Shown here one piece after another: positions 1 to 5,314 of a stretch of DNA of 5,314 nucleotides. A model generated the notes under the pieces. The model saw only the letters and a program-made list of their open reading frames with translations, had not been told where the DNA came from and did not search any database. Origin of the DNA: Pyrodictiaceae archaeon. Lineage in GTDB: Archaea > Thermoproteota > Thermoprotei_A > Sulfolobales > Pyrodictiaceae. Positions within the stretch are counted from its first letter, which is position 1. Each line of letters starts with the position of its first letter. A program made the translations under genes and the position numbers. The stretch is taken from the NCBI GenBank assembly GCA_027043685.1, contig JALUFI010000069.1, positions 1-5,314 on the forward strand, in the 5' to 3' direction.

Positions 1-942
1 CTCCACGACCGGCTTGTTGACCCCCCGGTGGCCGTAGGGGAGCTTGTAGGTCTCAGCCCCGAGGCCCAGGGCGAGGAGCTGAGCCCCGAGGCATATCGCG
101 AGCACCGGCTTCCCGGACGCGGCCACCTCGGCCGCCACCTTGGCCTCGCGGCGCAGGAGGGCGGGGTTGCCGGGCCCGTTGCCCAGCACCACGCCGTCGT
201 AGCCGTCTAGCAGCATGTCCGCCGTGGCCTTGCTGCAGGGTATCCTGGTGACCTCGACGCCCCTCTCGAGGAGCCTGCGGAGTATCCCGTACTTGACCCC
301 GCAGTCAAGGAGGCTCACCCTGGCCCTGGGCCTCCCCTCGGGCCTGTGGGTGACGGGGCCACGGGGCTGGGTCTCGTAGGCGAGGACCCGGTCGTCGTAC
401 CGTGGGCTCGCCTCGAGCCTCTTTGCCAGCTCGTCCCAGCTCGGGGGCTCCTCGTGGCCGGGGTAGACGGCGAGTATCCCCATCTCGACCCCGTGCTCCC
501 TTATCTCCTCGACGAGCATCCTCGTGTCGACCCGGTATATGCCGGGGACTCCCTCCCCGGCGAGCCAGGCATGGAGGCTCGCAACAGAGGCGTAGTGGCT
601 CGGCTTCGGGAGCTCCGCTACGACGAAGCCCTCCACCTGGACGCGGTCCGACTCGTAGTCGAGGGGGACTCCGTGGTAGAGCCTGCTCCTCGAGGGCACG
701 CCGTAGTTGCCGACCATTGGGTGGGTCTCGACGAGTATCTGGCCCCGGTAGCTGGGGTCGGTGAGGCTCTCCGGGTACCCGGTCATAGCGGTCGTGAACA
801 CCACTTCGCCTACCCTCGTGCCGGGGGCTCCGAAGCCGCAGGCCTCTACCGCGGTGCCGCTCTCCAGGAGGAGCCTCGCCCGTAGCCCGGTGGGGCACCG
901 GAGCAGGGGGTAGCGGTGAACCCGTATCTCACCCACCCTCAC
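1..942 (-). CDS. carA: Carbamoyl-phosphate synthase small (glutaminase) subunit, 3' end cut by the window edge
   Basis: CarA hydrolyses glutamine and passes ammonia to the large subunit CarB, which makes carbamoyl phosphate for citrulline (arginine) and pyrimidine synthesis in the cytoplasm. I translated 314 codons without a stop. The N-terminal small-chain domain shows TAMTGYPESLTDPSY (about residues 49-63), PMVGNYGVP (75-83) and a GVPGIYRVDTR stretch ending at R141. The class-I glutamine amidotransferase domain follows: LLDCGVKYGILRRL (211-224), NGPGNP (255-260), the nucleophile in AICLGAQ (Cys284) and YGHRGVNKPV (303-312). CarA is usually about 360-380 residues, so the last 50-60, with the catalytic His/Glu pair, lie off the left edge. 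I chose GTG at 942-940 because it overlaps the argH stop as GTGA and has GAGGAG eight bases upstream; a second in-frame GTG at 936-934 is poorer. Last visible gene of argG-argH-carA. CLGAQ differs from the common CLGHQ, but Cys and Gln are kept. Confidence 0.95.
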   Translation of the reverse strand, partial: MRVGEIRVHRYPLLRCPTGLRARLLLESGTAVEACGFGAPGTRVGEVVFTTAMTGYPESLTDPSYRGQILVETHPMVGNYGVPSRSRLYHGVPLDYESDRVQVEGFVVAELPKPSHYASVASLHAWLAGEGVPGIYRVDTRMLVEEIREHGVEMGILAVYPGHEEPPSWDELAKRLEASPRYDDRVLAYETQPRGPVTHRPEGRPRARVSLLDCGVKYGILRRLLERGVEVTRIPCSKATADMLLDGYDGVVLGNGPGNPALLRREAKVAAEVAASGKPVLAICLGAQLLALGLGAETYKLPYGHRGVNKPVVE

Positions 943-2339
943 TGCCGGCACTCCTCAGCCACCTCCCTGGCCTTCTCTATGAGCTGCGTCAGCGGCCTCC
1001 TGGCCCTCTCGGCCAGCCTCTCCGCCTCCGCCGCGTCGCGGAGGAGGCGGCGCCTTGCATCCTCGAGGCCCGCACCGGGCCTGCAGCCCGTGCTCCTCGC
1101 CGCCACGAGCTCCAGCGGCGACGAGTAGCCCAGGCTCTTCAGCAGCTCGCCAGCCCTCCCCGCCCTTATCGCCGCCGCGGCCTCCGCGTATGCCTCGCGG
1201 AAGGGCCTCCCCGTCTTCAGGCTGAGGGCCTCGGCGAGCTCAGCGCCCCACGCCATGTAGGTCTCGGCTAGGCGGCGGAGCCGGTCCTCGTCCCACCGGA
1301 GCCCCTGCAGGAGGTCCGCGAGAACCGAGGCGGCCTCCTCGGCGTCTCGGAGCACCTGGTAGAGGAGCGGGTTCGCCTCCTGGAGGTCGAGGCTGTAGCC
1401 GCTCGGGAGCCCCTTCTGGACCCCGAGGAGCCCCGAGAGGAGCCCCGCGGCCCTCGCCGCCCGGGCCCGGAGTACCTCGAGGCTCACCGGGTTCCTCTTA
1501 TGCGGCATCACGCTGCTCGTAGCCACGTGGGACTCGGGGAGCCTCACAGCAGCCACGTAGGGGCTCGAGAGGAGGAGCAGGTCACCCGCTATCCTCGAGG
1601 CCTCCACGAGGAACAACGCAGCCGCCGCCGCGGCTGCGGAGACGTCGAGCCTGCTCCCAGCAGCGTAGACCGGGTTCGAGACCACGCCCTGGAAGCCGAG
1701 GAGCTGGGCAAGCCTGCCCGGCTCGAGCGGCGCCAGCGTCCCCGCCCCCGCGGAGGCGCCGAGGGGGGAGCGGTCAACCAGGCCCCACACCGAGGCCACG
1801 AGGCGGTGGACGGAGGCAAGGGCCTCCTCCCAGGCCAGGAGGAGGCAGTCAAGGGTGGCGAGCTGGCTCGGCTGGCTATGCGTGTGGAGCAGCACCGGGA
1901 CACCGGTGAGCCTCGAGGCCTGCTCCACGAGGACGCGGCGGGCCTCGAGAAGCGAGACGAGGAGCCCCGCGAGCCTCTCGAGAGCGTAGAGACGGAGCGC
2001 GGCGGAGACGTGGTCGTTCCTGCTCCTCCCCAGCCAGAGCCTCCCAGCGCTCCCGGGGCCAGCCTTCTCGTTGAGCCAGGCCTCGAGAGCCTCCCAGACG
2101 TCCTCGTAGCCCTCCCGGAGCACCGCCCCGGGGCCCTCGGCGAGTGCCTCCAGGAGCCCCCGGGCTATGCGGCAGGCATCCTCCCCGGGCAGGAGCCCCT
2201 TCTCGCGTAGATGGAGAGCGTGGGCGAGGAGGACGAGGACGGCCTCACGGAATATCTCCGGGTCATGGGCTATGCTGCTCGTATACCTGTAGACGACGTC
2301 GCCCTCGCCGAGGCCGACGATTTCCCGGTACCGGGTCAA
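939..2339 (-). CDS. argH: Argininosuccinate lyase
   Basis: ArgH cleaves argininosuccinate to arginine and fumarate, the last step of arginine synthesis; the family forms cytoplasmic homotetramers of the fumarase/aspartase fold. The 466-residue product has the usual length. Visible motifs in order are YTSSIAHD (residues 19-26, like the FTSSID start of ArgH), YEDVWEALEAWL (78-89), GRSRNDHV (104-111), THSQPSQ (153-159), SPLGASAGAGT (191-201) and the fumarate-lyase signature SSVMPHKRNP (275-284), whose Ser275/Ser276 hold the catalytic serine position. It differs from typical ArgH in SRNDH for SRNDQ, MPHKRNP for MPQKxNP and the missing Gly before SS. The N-terminus and SRND block favour ArgH over adenylosuccinate lyase, as does the position directly after argG. 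The start is a TTG at 2339-2337 with GGTG a few bases upstream; no better in-frame start is seen. Residues 235-241 are a run of seven alanines. The stop overlaps carA. Confidence 0.95.
   Translation of the reverse strand: MTRYREIVGLGEGDVVYRYTSSIAHDPEIFREAVLVLLAHALHLREKGLLPGEDACRIARGLLEALAEGPGAVLREGYEDVWEALEAWLNEKAGPGSAGRLWLGRSRNDHVSAALRLYALERLAGLLVSLLEARRVLVEQASRLTGVPVLLHTHSQPSQLATLDCLLLAWEEALASVHRLVASVWGLVDRSPLGASAGAGTLAPLEPGRLAQLLGFQGVVSNPVYAAGSRLDVSAAAAAAALFLVEASRIAGDLLLLSSPYVAAVRLPESHVATSSVMPHKRNPVSLEVLRARAARAAGLLSGLLGVQKGLPSGYSLDLQEANPLLYQVLRDAEEAASVLADLLQGLRWDEDRLRRLAETYMAWGAELAEALSLKTGRPFREAYAEAAAAIRAGRAGELLKSLGYSSPLELVAARSTGCRPGAGLEDARRRLLRDAAEAERLAERARRPLTQLIEKAREVAEECRQ
951..956 (-). 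promoter_or_regulatory. Ribosome binding site of carA inside argH
   Basis: On the minus strand GAGGAG lies eight bases before the GTG at 942-940, within the last codons of argH. It matches the archaeal anti-Shine-Dalgarno and decides the carA start in favour of the GTG that overlaps the argH TGA stop. The arrangement suggests that carA translation is coupled to argH translation. Confidence 0.6.
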
Positions 2340-2360
2340 TGACCCACCACCGCCGCGGCA

Positions 2361-2387
2361 CCGGGAGCCCCCTAATAGGGCTCCCGG
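2361..2387 (-). repeat. Perfect 10-bp inverted repeat in the argG-argH spacer
   Basis: CCGGGAGCCC (2361-2370) and GGGCTCCCGG (2378-2387) are exact reverse complements around a 7-base CCTAATA loop. In the operon transcript this gives a strong GC-rich hairpin ending 21 bases before the argH TTG start. The loop is the only AT-rich spot in the spacer and reads CCTATTAGG across the stem-loop junction on the coding strand, so the palindrome could also be an operator over a weak TATA element. A third copy of the arm at 2417-2425 allows alternative pairing. Possible roles are attenuator, mRNA processing or stability element, or protein-binding site; the sequence does not decide between them. Confidence 0.6.
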
Positions 2388-2416
2388 GTTCCTCCACCGA
2401 GGGGCTACGAGTGGGC

Positions 2417-2425
2417 CCCGGGAGC
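2417..2425 (-). repeat. Third arm competing with the argG-argH hairpin, overlapping the argG stop
   Basis: CCCGGGAGC at 2417-2425 is the exact reverse complement of GCTCCCGGG at 2380-2388. It can form a 9-bp stem with a 28-base loop, mutually exclusive with the 2361/2378 hairpin because both use the middle arm. Its last base is part of the argG stop codon (2425-2427), so a ribosome terminating on argG would cover it. This is a direct sequence observation; any switching function is inferred. Confidence 0.45.
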
Positions 2426-3612
2426 TAGCCCCGCAGCCCGCGGGCCTTGGCGGCTGCGAGGCTGTGCATGCTCCATATCGTTATGAAGCCCCTTGCCTCC
2501 TCGTCGCTGGGGTACCAGCCCTCGTTGTAGTCTATGAGGCTGCGGCTGTAGCTGCTGTTGCTGCTCCAGCGGCCGACGACTCGCAGGCTCCCCTTGTAGA
2601 CCTTGAGCTTAACCACTCCCGTGACCCACTGGTTGAGCCAGTCTATGGCCTTCTCGAGGGCGACGCGGAGCGGCTCAACCCAGAGACCCTGGTAGACGAG
2701 GTCGGTCCACATCTCGTCAACCATGTTCTTGAACCTTAGCTCGCGGGGCGTGTAGACCATCTTCTCTAGGTCCCGGTGGGCCTCTATCAGCGCGAGGGCG
2801 GCGGGGGCCTCGTAGACCTCCCTGCTCTTCAGCCCAACGACCCGGTTCTCTATGTGGTCTATGCGGCCGTAGCCGTGGGCGCCTACGAGGCGGTTGAGGA
2901 GGGAGACCAGCTTAACGAGGTCCATGCGCTCCCCGTTGACGCTCACCGGGACACCGTTCTCGAAGCCCACCTCCAGGTAGAGAGGCTCGTCGGGCGCCTT
3001 CTCCGGCGCAACGGTCCAGGCGAACGCGTCCTCCGGGGGCTCGGCGAGCGGGTCGTCGAGCACGTCGCCCTCGATGCTCCGGGTCCAGAGGTTCTCGTCG
3101 ATGCTGTACTTCTTGTGCACCCCGACGTCTATCCCGTGCCTCGCCAGTATCTTCGCGGCCTCCTCCCTTGTGAGCCGGAGCTGCCGGACCGGCGCCAGTA
3201 TCTCGACCTCGTCGCCGAGGTAGTAGCGGAGAACGGTGTCGAACCGTACCTGGTCGTTGCCCTTCGCGGTGCAGCCGTGGGCGACAGCGTCCGCCCCCTC
3301 CCTCTTAGCCACCTCGGCCACCTTCGCTGCTATCAGTGGCCTCGCGAGAGCGGTGCCGAGCGGGTACTTGCCCTCGTAGAGCGCGTTCGCCTTGATAGCC
3401 CGGGCTATGTACTCCTCCGCGAACTCCCTGGTGGCGTCTATCGTGTAGTGCTTGGCCGCGCCCAGCTTGTAGGCCTTCTCCTCGACCCCCTTCAGCTCCT
3501 CCTCCTGGCCAACCGAGACGGTGACCGTGATTACCTCGTGGCCCTGCTCCCGGAGGAGCGCGAGTATAGCCGACGTGTCGAGGCCGCCCGAGTAGGCGAG
3601 CACAACCCTCAC
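2425..3612 (-). CDS. argG: Argininosuccinate synthase
   Basis: ArgG condenses citrulline and aspartate, using ATP (to AMP and pyrophosphate), into argininosuccinate, the substrate of ArgH encoded next. The 395-residue product shows the N-type ATP-pyrophosphatase loop AYSGGLDTS (residues 6-14), the substrate-binding block GCTAKGNDQVRFDT (113-126), YSIDENLWTRSIEG (169-182) and HGYGRIDHIENRVVGLKSR (246-264), all hallmarks of the family, and ends close to the usual length of about 400. I chose GTG at 3612-3610 because homologues begin two or three residues before VLAYSGG. An in-frame GTG at 3636-3634 would add MCYPWGSA; that start would be nearly leaderless given the TTTTAA box at 3658-3663, so it cannot be excluded. 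argG is the first gene of the operon and is followed by an 85-bp spacer before argH. Confidence 0.97.
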   Translation of the reverse strand: MRVVLAYSGGLDTSAILALLREQGHEVITVTVSVGQEEELKGVEEKAYKLGAAKHYTIDATREFAEEYIARAIKANALYEGKYPLGTALARPLIAAKVAEVAKREGADAVAHGCTAKGNDQVRFDTVLRYYLGDEVEILAPVRQLRLTREEAAKILARHGIDVGVHKKYSIDENLWTRSIEGDVLDDPLAEPPEDAFAWTVAPEKAPDEPLYLEVGFENGVPVSVNGERMDLVKLVSLLNRLVGAHGYGRIDHIENRVVGLKSREVYEAPAALALIEAHRDLEKMVYTPRELRFKNMVDEMWTDLVYQGLWVEPLRVALEKAIDWLNQWVTGVVKLKVYKGSLRVVGRWSSNSSYSRSLIDYNEGWYPSDEEARGFITIWSMHSLAAAKARGLRG

Positions 3613-3653
3613 AGCAGAGCCCCAGGGGTAGCACACGCCACAGCCCGGAACCA

Positions 3654-3664
3654 GTTGTTAAAAC
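3654..3664 (-). promoter_or_regulatory. Putative TATA box of the argG-argH-carA operon
   Basis: The minus strand reads GTTTTAACAAC here, the most AT-rich spot in a GC-rich divergent region. With the usual archaeal TATA-to-start distance of about 26 bases, transcription would begin near 3632-3636. That gives a leader of roughly 20-24 bases for the GTG at 3612, or a leaderless message for the GTG at 3636. The purine-rich BRE expected just upstream is not clear. The plus strand reads TTAAAA, so the same box could serve the rightward gene, but then with a leader of about 90 bases. Confidence 0.45.
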
Positions 3665-3777
3665 CACTGCACCAGAAGCGACACAGCTACCCGAGGCGCC
3701 GCCCCAGCCGCTGCACAGCCACCCGGTATGCAGGGGCCGTGGAGGCGAAGGATTCAACACCACGCCGCGAAGGGGTA

Positions 3778-4053
3778 GTGGTCGGGGAGAGAAAGGGGAG
3801 GGCTGCCACGGCCCTGGCGGTCCCATCTGAGGCTGTCACGAGGAGCGGCCTGGAGAGGCTGGTGACGAGGGAGGAGTTCCGCGACAGCGTCACACGGCTG
3901 GAGAAGAGGCTCGACGCCATAGAGTACAGGATTAACCGCCTAGAGGAGAGAATCGATAGACTGGAGGGGAGAATGGATACGTTCATGCGGTGGATGGTAG
4001 GCCTACTGGCCGCCGTCCTTGTTATGCTCCGCGTCGTGCTCGCCGGTGGCTAG
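3778..4053 (+). CDS. Small coiled-coil protein with C-terminal membrane segment, function unknown
   Basis: I do not recognise a named family. From the GTG at 3778 the product has 91 residues. A coiled coil runs over about residues 38-69, with hydrophobic residues at 41, 45, 48, 52, 55, 59, 62, 66 and 69 (perfect 4-3 spacing) and a near-repeat RINRLEERIDRLEGRMD. A hydrophobic segment WMVGLLAAVLVML (72-84) follows, then one Arg and VVLAGG to the end, which suggests a tail-anchored protein with the coiled coil in the cytoplasm. The layout resembles XhlA-like small proteins and many crenarchaeal hypotheticals. The start is uncertain: GTG 3739 would give 104 residues; GTG 3862 has GGAG six bases upstream and gives 63 residues beginning VTREEF. 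I took 3778 because third-position GC rises there. It is divergent from argG. A short T-run at 4064-4067 could be a weak terminator. Confidence 0.6.
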   Translation: MVGERKGRAATALAVPSEAVTRSGLERLVTREEFRDSVTRLEKRLDAIEYRINRLEERIDRLEGRMDTFMRWMVGLLAAVLVMLRVVLAGG

Positions 4054-4138
4054 GGCCCCGTCCTTTTGCTCAGCTGCGTCCCCTGGGGTGCTGTGGGGTA
4101 GCGTCTAGTACCCCCGTGGCCGCTGGGCTGTTGTGTCT

Positions 4139-4142
4139 GGTG
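4139..4142 (+). promoter_or_regulatory. Possible ribosome binding site of the ACT-domain gene
   Basis: GGTG lies nine bases before the GTG at 4152 and matches the CACC part of the archaeal anti-Shine-Dalgarno. A second match, GGGGTG at 4144-4149, sits only two bases before the start and is probably too close. The two together favour 4152 over the in-frame GTG 4140, TTG 4131 and GTG 4116, none of which has a clear site upstream. Confidence 0.35.
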
Positions 4143-4151
4143 CGGGGTGCA

Positions 4152-4880
4152 GTGGGGCAGCAGAGCTTCTCCGAGATAGTGCGGCGCGTCGTGGACGCCG
4201 ACCCCTGTGTCCAGGACTGCCTCGCCAGGGGCCTGGTCAACTACTCCGAGCTCGCTAGGAGGATTAAGCCGTTCGTGGAGGCTGAGGCCGGGAAGGGGGC
4301 CAGCCTGGAGGCGATTAAGGCCGCGCTGATAAGGTATGCTCAGAGGCTGAGGGAGAGGGCCTCGGAGACCCCGCAGAGGAGGCTCATGGAGGTCCTTGCC
4401 CGGAGCGCGCTGGAGCTACGCACCGGGGTCACCGTCGCGACCGTGAGGCTCCACGCGTTGCCGAGGCTCGCGGAGGCGGTGACAGAGCTGGTGGGTAGGG
4501 CGAGGCTCCTCTTCCTCATGCAGAGCATAAGCAGCGTAACGATAACGGTTAGCAGCGAGTACTTCGACAAGATAAGGGAGAAGGTTGGGAGCGACAGCTT
4601 CATAGAGGTCTACCCGGACCAAGCCGTGCTCGTCATAGTTAGCCCGAGGGACGTGGTGGAGGTACCCGGGTTCATAGCACACGTCACCGGCATACTCGCG
4701 AAGAACGGGATAAACATCAACCAGATAGAGAGCGTCCACACGGACACGATACTTGTCATGAGGCTGGAGGACGCGTTGAAGGCCTTCAACCTGCTCCGCG
4801 AGGCAATAGAGGTGGCGAAGAGGAGCCTCGAGGAACAAGACCTCGGAGGCAAAACACCGGGAGGAGAGGAGGCCGGCTAG
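4152..4880 (+). CDS. ACT-domain protein, putative amino-acid-responsive regulator
   Basis: The 242-residue product has two parts. The N-terminal part (about residues 5-70) is helical and reads as a small DNA-binding-like or regulatory domain: SEIVRRVVDADPCVQDCLARG, broken after the helix by LVNYSELARRIKPFVE and AIKAALIRYAQRL. The C-terminal part (about 128-222) is an ACT domain, with VTITVSSEYF (129-138), IEVYPDQAVLVIVSP (151-165), VPGFIAHVTGILAKNGINI (171-189) and TDTILVMRLEDALKAFNLL (197-215). ACT domains typically bind amino acids and control enzymes or transcription. I know of similar crenarchaeal and other archaeal proteins of this layout but of no proven function. No kinase or dehydrogenase domain is present, so it is not an aspartokinase. 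The upstream open frame back to 3990 overlaps the coiled-coil gene and lacks protein-like composition, so I start at GTG 4152. The ligand and any link to the arginine operon are inferred. Its stop overlaps the convergent gene. Confidence 0.85.
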   Translation: MGQQSFSEIVRRVVDADPCVQDCLARGLVNYSELARRIKPFVEAEAGKGASLEAIKAALIRYAQRLRERASETPQRRLMEVLARSALELRTGVTVATVRLHALPRLAEAVTELVGRARLLFLMQSISSVTITVSSEYFDKIREKVGSDSFIEVYPDQAVLVIVSPRDVVEVPGFIAHVTGILAKNGININQIESVHTDTILVMRLEDALKAFNLLREAIEVAKRSLEEQDLGGKTPGGEEAG

Positions 4881-5314
4881 TATATGCGGCCCTTGTCCAG
4901 CAGCGCCAGCAGCTTATCCAGCTCCAGCACGGCCACGCCGGTCATGTAGTCGGCGGCGCCGTAGGTTATGAGGAGCCTGTTCCTATCTATCCTCCACGCG
5001 CCGCAGGGGAAGACGGTGTAGCTCCGGTCGCCGAATATCTCGTAGAGCGTCCTCGGCTCCATGATGTAGCTGGGCGTCACGGCCTTGACCACGAAGCCGT
5101 TCTCGCCGTCAGCCTCCAGCAGTGCCGCGAAGAGACGGTACGCCGTCAGCTCCCTGTCAACCCCGTGGATGAAGACGAGCAGCTCCTTCTCGCTGAGACG
5201 GAGCGGGGGCATCGCCCAGCCTATCTTGGTCTCGAACGGAGCAGGCTCCATCACCCACGCGGTGTTCCGTACCGGCAGCTCCCTCGGCGTCCCAGCTCCC
5301 TCACCCCTGAGAGC
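4877..5314 (-). CDS. GH130/DUF377-type glycosidase or glycoside phosphorylase, C-terminal part
   Basis: The frame is open from the right window edge to a TAG at 4879-4877, giving 145 visible residues; the N-terminal half or more lies outside. The fragment shows the C-terminal strands of the five-bladed beta-propeller GH130 family (beta-mannoside or mannooligosaccharide phosphorylases and relatives): KIGWAMPPLRLSEKELLVFIHG (fragment residues 30-51, shown in part as IGWAMPPL and VFIHG), YRLFAALLEADG (59-70), YEIFGDRSYTVFPCGAW (91-107) and LLITYGAADYMTGVAVLELD (114-133). The VFPCG and YGAAD blocks are the most telling. The substrate and whether it acts by phosphorolysis or hydrolysis cannot be told from this end. 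The GTG at 5254 is internal, since family-like sequence continues upstream of it. The gene converges on the ACT-domain gene, with stops overlapping in CTAG, and has no evident link to arginine synthesis. Confidence 0.85.
   Translation of the reverse strand, partial: ALRGEGAGTPRELPVRNTAWVMEPAPFETKIGWAMPPLRLSEKELLVFIHGVDRELTAYRLFAALLEADGENGFVVKAVTPSYIMEPRTLYEIFGDRSYTVFPCGAWRIDRNRLLITYGAADYMTGVAVLELDKLLALLDKGRIY

Noticed and set aside
305..898. Open frames on both strands over carA (305-898 minus in another frame, 346-885 and 402-764 plus)
   Set aside because: The carA frame over the same bases gives an unbroken family match. The others are Arg/Pro-rich shadows.
1612..1640. GCC/GCG-rich repeat inside argH
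   Set aside because: It simply encodes seven alanines in a helix. Compositional, with no sign of a microsatellite beyond this.
1500..2210. Plus-strand open frame of 236 codons opposite argH
   Set aside because: Low-complexity Arg/Glu/Gly/Pro-rich product with no family motif, fully antisense to a clear argH.
3305..3986. Minus-strand open frames over the argG start and opposite the coiled-coil gene (3305-3826 and 3687-3986)
   Set aside because: The first is out of frame with argG and Pro/Gly-rich. The second is the Ser/Leu-rich complement of the heptad repeats. Neither has recognisable motifs.
2776..4053. Long plus-strand open frame of 425 codons running through argG into the coiled-coil gene
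   Set aside because: Its first two thirds lie exactly opposite the codons of argG and have no protein-like motif. GC-rich codon structure leaves the antisense frame open. Only the part after about 3739-3778 looks like a real protein.
3990..4151. N-terminal extension of the ACT-domain frame back to ATG 3990
   Set aside because: It overlaps the coiled-coil gene and encodes an Arg/Pro/Cys-rich stretch unlike the rest. The natural protein start with a GGTG site is at 4152.
4340..4852. Minus-strand open frames opposite the ACT-domain gene
   Set aside because: Ser/Leu- or Tyr/Val-rich shadows of a plus-strand gene with a clear ACT domain.

Overview
The window looks like chromosomal DNA from a GC-rich hyperthermophilic archaeon, most likely a crenarchaeon (Thermoproteota) of the Desulfurococcales/Pyrodictiaceae kind. 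This placement is an inference from three things: heavy use of AGG for arginine and ATA for isoleucine in GC-rich DNA, frequent GTG and TTG starts with short GGTG/GAGG-type ribosome sites, and the protein families present. No rRNA, tRNA, CRISPR array or mobile element was seen.

The left two thirds (1-3612) is a minus-strand arginine operon, transcribed right to left as argG, argH, carA. ArgG joins citrulline and aspartate to make argininosuccinate. ArgH splits this into arginine and fumarate. CarA is the glutaminase subunit of carbamoyl-phosphate synthase, which supplies the carbamoyl group needed to make citrulline (and pyrimidines). carA starts inside the argH stop codon (GTGA overlap) and runs off the left edge, so its C-terminus lies outside; carB is the expected next gene. 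The 85-bp argG-argH spacer holds a perfect 10-bp inverted repeat. One of its arms can alternatively pair with a third copy that overlaps the argG stop codon, an arrangement that looks like a possible attenuator or RNA switch.

The stretch 3613-3777 is a divergent, probably regulatory region. It has an AT-rich TTTTAA box correctly placed for an argG promoter and several CACAGC hexamers. To its right on the plus strand lie a small predicted membrane-anchored coiled-coil protein (about 3778-4053) and a 242-residue protein with a C-terminal ACT domain (4152-4880). ACT domains usually bind amino acids, so this is a candidate amino-acid-responsive regulator next to the arginine operon, although no function is proven.

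The right end (4877-5314, minus) is the C-terminal part of a GH130/DUF377-type glycosidase or phosphorylase. Its stop codon overlaps that of the ACT gene in a shared CTAG. All intergenic gaps are under 170 bp. The long plus-strand open frames opposite carA, argH and argG are judged to be GC-driven shadows. The most interesting features are the argG-argH alternative-hairpin arrangement and the uncharacterised ACT and coiled-coil genes beside the arginine operon.
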